Source of the DNA: JANPJV01 sp031425695
GTDB lineage: Bacteria; Pseudomonadota; Gammaproteobacteria; Xanthomonadales; SZUA-5
Direction of reading: 5' to 3'
DNA: 20,463 nucleotides
Assembly (NCBI GenBank): GCA_031425695.1
Contig: JANPJV010000087.1
Coordinates: 1 to 20,463, forward strand
The notes under the pieces are model-generated. The model was not told the DNA's origin. It searched no databases and saw nothing but the letters and a program-made list of their open reading frames with translations. This document shows, one piece after another, positions 8,299-13,252 of this stretch. The translations under genes and the position numbers were made by a program. Numbering within the stretch: the first letter of the stretch is position 1; each line of letters starts with the position of its first letter.

Positions 8299-8687
8299 GG
8301 CACCTGCCCCTCGCCGAGCAGCTCACGACGCAGCTTTGAATTCTCGTTCTCCTGGGCGGCGACCTCGGCGCGCAGGCGCGCGCCCTGGCTTTTGGCCGCG
8401 GCGAGCTCGGCGCGGGCGGCCGCAACCTGCAGGGACTGGCGCGCATCCTCGTGGTCGCGGGCGTCGATCTGCGCGCGGCCGCTCTCCAGCGCCTCGCGGG
8501 CGAGCCGGTAGTCCACCGGGGCGTAGTCCTCGGCGCCCTGTGCCCGCGCATTCTCGACTGCATCGCGCGCGCGCCCGAGCTCCAGGCTCGGCGGTGGCAC
8601 GCTCGCGCAGGCGCTCAAACCGAGCAGGGCTGCGAGCACCAAAGATCGGTACAGGAGAGTTTCGTAAACAGGCGTAGCATCTGGCAT
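8295..8687 (-). CDS. DUF4398-like lipoprotein
   Basis: A 130-residue lipoprotein with lipobox L-S-A-C27 and then a proline-rich ASVPPPS linker. The remainder is helical: SLELGRARDAVENARAQGA, YRLAREALESGRAQIDARD and a Glu/Arg-rich end. This is the pattern of DUF4398, a two-helix domain often found before or beside OmpA-like domains. Here the two parts are separate genes with a 4-bp overlap. In relatives a single protein may carry both, so they probably work together at the cell envelope. The ATG at 8687 is the only in-frame start that leaves a proper signal peptide, but it has no evident Shine-Dalgarno sequence. The start codon lies inside the -24 element of a possible sigma-54 promoter for the divergent pilU gene. 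Confidence 0.78.
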   Translation of the reverse strand: MPDATPVYETLLYRSLVLAALLGLSACASVPPPSLELGRARDAVENARAQGAEDYAPVDYRLAREALESGRAQIDARDHEDARQSLQVAAARAELAAAKSQGARLRAEVAAQENENSKLRRELLGEGQVP

Positions 8688-8697
8688 CGCACTTGCA
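8682..8697 (+). promoter_or_regulatory. Possible sigma-54 (RpoN) -24/-12 promoter for pilU
   Basis: TGGCATCGCACTTGCA fits TGGCAC-N5-TTGCA at every fixed position but one, and GG and GC have the required spacing. Transcription would start near 8708, leaving an 86-base leader before pilU. The -24 element overlaps the ATG of the divergent lipoprotein gene. Sigma-54 control of type IV pilus genes is established for pilA in Pseudomonas; for this gene it is inferred. Confidence 0.45.
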
Positions 8698-8793
8698 CTA
8701 AGTTTGGGCTGGCCCGGTATTGTGGGCAGCGCAGGCAATGCCGCGCAACCGACGAATCGTTCAATCCGCGTCAGCGACAACAAGGACACGCGT

Positions 8794-9900
8794 ATGGATA
8801 TCGGTTACTTCCTGAAACTGATGACCGAGAAGAACGCGTCGGACATGTTCCTGACGACCGGTGCTCCGGTGAACATCAAGGTCGAGGGCAAGCTCTACCC
8901 GCTCGGCAACACCGGGCTGCCCGCGGGCATGGTCAAGAAGATTGCCTATTCGCTGATGGACGAGGGCCAGGTGCCGGCCTTCGAGCGTGATCTCGAATCC
9001 AATCTTGCGATCGCGGTCAAGGACGCCGGCCGCTTCCGCATCAACGTGTTCAAGCAACGCGGCGAGATCGGCATGGTCATCCGCGCGATCAAAAGCGAGA
9101 TTCCGAGCTTCGACCAGCTCAAGCTGCCGCCCATCCTGCGCGACCTGATCGTCGAGCCGCGCGGCCTGATTCTGATGGTCGGTGCGACCGGCTCAGGCAA
9201 GAGTTCGACCCTGGCGTCGATGATCGACTACCGCAACAGCACGACGGCCGGGCACATCCTCACCATCGAGGATCCGATCGAGTTCCTGCACCGGCACAAG
9301 AAATCGATCGTCAACCAGCGCGAAGTCGGTCTCGACACCCGCAATTATCACAACGCCCTCAAGAACGCGATGCGCGAGGCGCCGGACGTGATCATGATCG
9401 GCGAGATCCTGGACACCGAGACCATGGAGGCCGCGATCGCGTTCTCCGAGACCGGCCATCTGTGCCTGTCGACGCTGCACTCCAACAACGCCGACCAGAC
9501 CATGGAGCGCATCCTCAACTTCTTCCCCGAGGCGTCGCACAAGAACGTGCTGATGAACCTCTCGCTGAACTTGCGCGCGATCGTTTCGCAGCGGCTGATC
9601 GTCGGCAAGGACGGCCGCCGCCTGCCGGCCGTCGAGATCCTGCTCAACACCCCGCTGATCCGCGACATGATCCGCCGCGGCCAGGTTCACGAGCTCAAGG
9701 AAGCGATGGACCGTTCGCTGTCGGAGGGCATGCAGACTTTCGACCAGGCGCTGTTCCGCCTCTACAAGGAAGGCAAGGTCGAGCTCGAGGAAGCCCTGCG
9801 CAAAGCCGACTCCCGCGACGGCCTCGCGCTCAAGATCCGCCTTTCAGAAGGCGGCGGCGAAAGCGGCGGCGACGCCTTCTTCGATCACTCCAATTTCTAG
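8794..9900 (+). CDS. pilU: Type IV pilus retraction ATPase PilU
   Basis: A cytoplasmic hexameric AAA-like ATPase of the PilT/VirB11 group that assists PilT in pulling back type IV pili (twitching motility). The 368-residue product has the PilU N-terminal domain (KNASDMFLTTGAPVNIKVEG), Walker A GATGSGKS at 130-137 with Lys136, the Asp-box region LTIEDPIEFLH, Walker B DVIMIGE at 198-204, and the His-box ETGHLCLSTLHSNNADQ. The C-terminal part (LNLRAIVSQRL, LLNTPLIRDMI, EGMQTFDQALF) is PilU-like. The conserved GE-I/M-RD motif reads GEILD here. AAGGA at 8782-8786 sets the start; an upstream in-frame ATG at 8704 is not supported. pilT, often adjacent, is absent. The stop codon abuts a family E repeat. 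Confidence 0.93.
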   Translation: MDIGYFLKLMTEKNASDMFLTTGAPVNIKVEGKLYPLGNTGLPAGMVKKIAYSLMDEGQVPAFERDLESNLAIAVKDAGRFRINVFKQRGEIGMVIRAIKSEIPSFDQLKLPPILRDLIVEPRGLILMVGATGSGKSSTLASMIDYRNSTTAGHILTIEDPIEFLHRHKKSIVNQREVGLDTRNYHNALKNAMREAPDVIMIGEILDTETMEAAIAFSETGHLCLSTLHSNNADQTMERILNFFPEASHKNVLMNLSLNLRAIVSQRLIVGKDGRRLPAVEILLNTPLIRDMIRRGQVHELKEAMDRSLSEGMQTFDQALFRLYKEGKVELEEALRKADSRDGLALKIRLSEGGGESGGDAFFDHSNF

Positions 9901-9903
9901 GTT

Positions 9904-10008
9904 TTGCTCCCCTCTCCCATGCTTCAAGGGAGAGGGGTGGGGGAGAGGGCGTTTTCATTCCGCAAGAGCGCCCTCTCCCCTGCCCCTCTCCCGCAGGCGG
10001 GAGAGGGG
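9904..10008. repeat. Family E inverted repeat, copy 1 (CCCTCTCCC type)
   Basis: Two hairpins in one element: GCTCCCCTCTCCC (9906-9918) pairs with GGGAGAGGGG (9928-9937), and CCCCTCTCCC (about 9983-9992) pairs with GGGAGAGGGG (9999-10008). GAGAGGGCG and CGCCCTCTC pair across the middle. It begins immediately after the pilU stop (9898-9900) and ends 26 bp before the next gene. The other copy is at the right edge of the window (20251-20374). Confidence 0.88.
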
Positions 10009-10034
10009 ATCCCGCCAGCTTGAGATCTCTTCCA

Positions 10035-10721
10035 GTGCCCACCTTCGCCCTTGCTCCCCACCCGCTCCCCAGCGTGCCGATTGCCGGCACCGACGCGCGC
10101 TTTCCGGTGCATCGGATCTATTGCATCGGGCGTAACTACGCCGATCACGCCAAGGAGATGGGGCACGCCGCCGAGAAAGGCGACCCGATCTTCTTCATGA
10201 AGCCGGCCGACGCGGTGGTCACGGATGGCCGTGCAGCACGCTTTCCGTCAGCGACGAGCAACCTCCACCACGAGGTCGAACTGGTAGTGGCGCTGCGCTC
10301 GGGTGGCCGCGATGTTCCGGTCGCGCACGCCCTGGAGCTGGTGTTCGGCTACGCAGTCGGCGTCGACCTGACTCGCCGCGACCTGCAGGCCGCCGCGAAG
10401 AGCCGCGGAGCACCCTGGGACACGGCCAAGGGCTTCGACGACAGCGCGCCGATTTCGACCATCGTCCCGTGCACGGATCGGCACCCGCAGTCTGAAGAAA
10501 TGCGCCTCTATGTCAACGACGAAGTGCGCCAGAGCGTGAGCGTCGCCGACATGCTGTGGCCCGTGCCGGAGATCATCTCGCTGCTGTCGGGGCTCTACGA
10601 GCTGCAACCGGGCGATCTCATTTTCACCGGCACGCCGGCCGGGGTCGGGCCGCTGCAGCCGACCGATCGAGTGGCGTGCGTGCTGGAAGGCTGGGCGAGC
10701 CTGGAGCTCCAGTTTGCGTAG
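10035..10721 (+). CDS. Fumarylacetoacetate hydrolase-family enzyme, fumarylpyruvate hydrolase-like
   Basis: A 228-residue cytoplasmic metal-dependent C-C hydrolase that would cleave an acylpyruvate such as fumarylpyruvate in aromatic-acid breakdown. The motifs are RIYCIGRNYADHAKEMG near residue 27, FFMKPADAVV at 53, HHEVELVV with metal ligands Glu80 and Glu82, GYAVGVDLTRRD with Asp111, WDTAKGFDDSAP with Lys132 and GDLIFTGTPAGVG near 193. WDTAKGFD-SAP is typical of the NagK/fumarylpyruvate branch. No other gentisate-pathway gene is present, so the real substrate could be oxaloacetate or another acylpyruvate. No ATG fits; GTG at 10035 gives the family's usual N-terminus, while GTG at 10074 would cut it short. 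The upstream DNA is a family E repeat, so the ribosome binding site is weak. Confidence 0.87.
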   Translation: MPTFALAPHPLPSVPIAGTDARFPVHRIYCIGRNYADHAKEMGHAAEKGDPIFFMKPADAVVTDGRAARFPSATSNLHHEVELVVALRSGGRDVPVAHALELVFGYAVGVDLTRRDLQAAAKSRGAPWDTAKGFDDSAPISTIVPCTDRHPQSEEMRLYVNDEVRQSVSVADMLWPVPEIISLLSGLYELQPGDLIFTGTPAGVGPLQPTDRVACVLEGWASLELQFA

Positions 10722-10727
10722 TCCCCG

Positions 10728-10817
10728 GTAGGTCATGTTGCCCGCGCGGCGGGCTACTTGACGGCTCTCCCCGCCGAGAGCGTCAAGTAGCCCGCTGGCG
10801 CGGGCAACATGACCTAC
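10728..10817. repeat. Family B inverted repeat, copy 2 (near-perfect hairpin)
   Basis: About 42-bp arms pair almost completely. The ends GTAGGTCATGTTGC (10728-10741) and GCAACATGACCTAC (10804-10817) are perfect complements, and GGGCTACTTGACG pairs with CGTCAAGTAGCCC inside. The loop is only about 6 bp. It starts 6 bp after the preceding stop codon and ends 66 bp before tyrS. The RNA would fold into one very stable rod. Confidence 0.93.
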
Positions 10818-10883
10818 GTTCGAAGAACAAGCCGTGTCGCTCTCGGCTATCTTCGGCGCCTCGCTTTTCGCTTGAAGACCAAT

Positions 10884-12089
10884 ATGAGCAGCACTCAGGA
10901 AGCCCTCGACCTCATTGCCCGTGGCGCGGAGGAGATCCTCAAGCTCGATGAGCTGGAGGCGCGCCTCAAGACGGGCAAGAAATTGCGGATCAAGGCCGGC
11001 TTCGATCCGACCGCGCCCGACCTGCACATCGGGCATACCGTGCTGCTCAACAAGATGCGCCAGTTCCAGATGCTCGGCCACCAGGTCATCTTCCTGATCG
11101 GCGATTTCACCGGAATGATCGGCGACCCGACCGGGCGCAACGCGACGCGCAAGGCGCTCACCCGCGAAGATGTGGAGTTGAACGCGCTCACCTATCGCCA
11201 GCAGGTGTTCAAGGTGCTCGACGAAGCCACGACCGAGGTGCGCTTCAACTCCGAGTGGTTCGATGCGATGGGCGCCAACGACCTGATCAAGATCGCCGGC
11301 AAGTACACCGTCGCGCGGATGCTGGAGCGCGATGATTTCTCCAAGCGCTTCAAGGGCGAGCAGCCGATCGCCGTGCACGAATTCCTGTACCCGCTGGTCC
11401 AGGGCTACGACTCGGTCGCGCTCAAAGCCGATGTCGAGCTCGGCGGCACCGACCAGAAGTTCAACTTGCTGGTGGGCCGCTCGTTGCAGGGCGACTACGG
11501 CCAGGCGCCACAGATCGTGCTGACCATGCCATTGCTGGAAGGCACCGATGGCGTCAACAAGATGGGCAAGTCGCTCGGCAATTACATCGGCATCAACGAG
11601 CCGCCAGGCGAGATTTTCGGCAAGACGATGTCGATCAGCGACGACTTGATGTACCGCTATTTCGAGCTGCTGTCCTTCAAGATCGGCACCAGCGAGCTCA
11701 AGACCCTGCGCGCCGATGCGCAGAGCGGAGCGCTCAACCCGCGCGACTTGAAGCTCAAGCTCGCCCACGAGCTGACCGAGCGCTTCTGCGGGACGCCGGC
11801 GGCGGAGGAATGCGTGGCCGCCTGGCATCGGCGCACGCAGGAAGGTGCGCTGCCGGAGAACATCGAAAGCGTGGACATTGCGCTACCGGAAGGCGGCATT
11901 CGCATCGCTGCACTGCTCAAGCAGAGCGGCCTGACTCCCAGCACCGCCGAGGCGCTGCGCAAGCTCAGCGAGAACGGCGTGCGCATCGACGGCGAAGTGG
12001 TGAGCGACCGCGAGCGCAGCTTCACCACGCCTGCGGAGTTCATCCTGCAAGTCGGCAAGCGCAACTTCCGGCGAGTCAGGCTGGGGTGA
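10884..12089 (+). CDS. tyrS: Tyrosyl-tRNA synthetase, type 2
   Basis: Class I aminoacyl-tRNA synthetase that charges tRNA-Tyr in the cytoplasm. The 401-residue product shows HIGH as His48-Ile-Gly-His51 in APDLHIGHTVLL, then FLIGDFTGMIGDPTGRN, QGYDSVALKADVELGGTDQK (tyrosine pocket and GGTDQ), the KMSKS loop as Lys226-Met-Gly-Lys-Ser230, and a C-terminal S4 RNA-binding domain (about 336-395, IRIAALLKQSGL, VRIDGEVVSDRE). The first-part signatures and length are those of the bacterial type 2 enzyme rather than the E. coli type (424 aa). The start at 10884 follows a modest GAAGA; longer reading upstream enters the family B repeat. KMGKS in place of KMSKS is a mild variant. Confidence 0.96.
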   Translation: MSSTQEALDLIARGAEEILKLDELEARLKTGKKLRIKAGFDPTAPDLHIGHTVLLNKMRQFQMLGHQVIFLIGDFTGMIGDPTGRNATRKALTREDVELNALTYRQQVFKVLDEATTEVRFNSEWFDAMGANDLIKIAGKYTVARMLERDDFSKRFKGEQPIAVHEFLYPLVQGYDSVALKADVELGGTDQKFNLLVGRSLQGDYGQAPQIVLTMPLLEGTDGVNKMGKSLGNYIGINEPPGEIFGKTMSISDDLMYRYFELLSFKIGTSELKTLRADAQSGALNPRDLKLKLAHELTERFCGTPAAEECVAAWHRRTQEGALPENIESVDIALPEGGIRIAALLKQSGLTPSTAEALRKLSENGVRIDGEVVSDRERSFTTPAEFILQVGKRNFRRVRLG

Positions 12090-12427
12090 CCGCGACAAAA
12101 ACCAAGAAAGATCAACCGTTCAACGCAGAGACGCAGAGACGCAGAGGGAGCATTAGAGAGAAGAGCAGAAGAGCAGAAAGAACGAAAGAATCTTTATGGG
12201 TTTGGCTGCTCTTCTAGATCACGCGCCGCCAATGTCCAAGTACAGCTCCCCAAAAATGGCTTCTCTGTTTTGCTTTCCTCTGTTTTGCTTCCTCTGCGTC
12301 TCTGCGCCTCTGCGTCTCTGCGTTGAACTTTTGACGTTTCTTTTGTCATTGACCGCCACGCGCGGTCGTGCACAAAGCCTTCACATGCGCGAGACTCATC
12401 AATCCGACCGAGCCTAAGGAGGATTCT
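12090..12427. other. 338-bp region dominated by a family F repeat
   Basis: The stretch between tyrS and the next gene consists mainly of the family F element. The remaining 99 bp (12329-12427) includes TTGACG at 12331-12336 and a strong ribosome binding site for the next gene, but no good -10 element at the right spacing. Short open frames across the repeat read as LRLCV-like strings and are artefacts of the repeat. Confidence 0.6.
12118..12328. repeat. Family F inverted repeat (CGCAGAGA type)
   Basis: The ends GTTCAACGCAGAGACGCAGA (from 12118) and TCTGCGTCTCTGCGTTGAAC (to 12328) are perfect complements over 20 bp. Each arm is made of CGCAGAGA-like short tandem units. The left interior is purine-rich (12145-12190) and the right interior pyrimidine-rich (12262-12295), so pairing continues weakly inwards. 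Similar GCAGAGACGCAGAG arrays occur in many environmental proteobacterial genomes. It starts 28 bp after the tyrS stop. Confidence 0.88.
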
Positions 12428-13132
12428 ATGAGCACGTCCGCAGACGACAGCAAACCCTTCGATCCGTTTGAGTTGATGGCGGCCATCTTGCTTGGCCTTG
12501 GAGCCATCGCGGCTTCGATCGCCGGGCACCAGGAAGGGCTCTGGGGGGGCGCCAGCGTCGAAGCCTATGGTGAAGCAGCGGCGCTGACGACCAAGGCCTC
12601 GAGCACCTACAACGATGAGCTCACGACCTACATGCAGGACACCCAGACCGACGTCCGCGCGAAAGAGCTGATCTGGGAAGGCGACGAGATGGAGGACGCG
12701 GATGCCGGCAAGCGCAAGCTCGGCATGGCCTCCTGGATGCTGCTGACCCAGTTGTCCGAGCCTGCCTATGCCGCATTGAAACTGCCCGAGGCGAGCCGCA
12801 AGGCGTACGAGGGTGGAGATGCCGACGTGGTGCTGAGTAATGAAGACCTGGTCGCTGCGCTCAACATCGATCTCGACGGCGACTACGTCGATTCGGTCTT
12901 CGTTGCGAGTTCCGAGGAAATTGAAGCGGCCGACAAACGCTTCGCCGAAGGCCGGACCGCGAACGGCAATGGCGATCAGTTCTCACTCGCCGGCGTGATC
13001 TTCACCGTCGCGCTGTTCTTCGCCGGCCTCTCGCTGATCTTCAAGACCTCCATGCGTTGGGCTTTCCTGGGGCTCGGCAGCCTGATCTTGATTGCTGGCG
13101 CCGTGTTCATGAGCACGCTGACCTGGGCTTGA
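12428..13132 (+). CDS. Three-TM inner-membrane protein of unknown function
   Basis: I do not recognise a characterised family. The 234-residue product has one membrane segment near the N-terminus (about 15-33, LMAAILLGLGAIAASIAG) and two at the end (about 186-206 and 210-231). Between them is a soluble part of about 150 residues, acidic and helical, with WGGASVEAYGEAAALTTKAS just after the first segment. This layout resembles DUF4337-type membrane proteins, but the match is by topology more than by residues. The start is certain: TAAGGAGG (12415-12422) lies five bases before the ATG. The strong ribosome binding site suggests good expression. It is downstream of tyrS but separated from it by the family F repeat. 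Confidence 0.8.
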   Translation: MSTSADDSKPFDPFELMAAILLGLGAIAASIAGHQEGLWGGASVEAYGEAAALTTKASSTYNDELTTYMQDTQTDVRAKELIWEGDEMEDADAGKRKLGMASWMLLTQLSEPAYAALKLPEASRKAYEGGDADVVLSNEDLVAALNIDLDGDYVDSVFVASSEEIEAADKRFAEGRTANGNGDQFSLAGVIFTVALFFAGLSLIFKTSMRWAFLGLGSLILIAGAVFMSTLTWA

Positions 13133-13146
13133 AGAGCGCGGACTTG

Positions 13147-13227
13147 GTAGCCCGGGTAAGCGCAGCGCACCCGGGAATTTTGGACGCCAGAATATTCCCG
13201 GGTGCGCCTTCGGCTTACCCGGGCTAC
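13147..13227. repeat. Family G inverted repeat (GTAGCCCGGG type) in a convergent junction
   Basis: The ends GTAGCCCGGGTAAGC and GCTTACCCGGGCTAC are perfect complements, and the stem continues through GCGCACCCGGGAAT/ATTCCCGGGTGCGC. The loop is about 15 bp (TTTGGACGCCAGAAT region). It lies 14 bp after the stop of the plus-strand gene and 25 bp before the stop of the minus-strand M16 gene. Repeats of this GTAGCCCGGGTAAG type are common between genes in several gammaproteobacteria. Confidence 0.92.
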
Positions 13228-13252
13228 AACGGCGACGTCACGCGCCCACGCT

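Noticed and set aside
10722..10883. T-box leader for tyrS
   Set aside because: The leader is filled by a repeat hairpin with no T-box consensus or specifier loop, and T-boxes are mainly found in Gram-positive bacteria.
10248..11828. Minus-strand frame of 526 codons across the hydrolase and tyrS genes
   Set aside because: It is antisense to two conserved genes and passes through the family B repeat.
12196..12417. Small frame with LRLCV-like sequence
   Set aside because: It is the translation of the CGCAGAGA repeat, a common false gene call.
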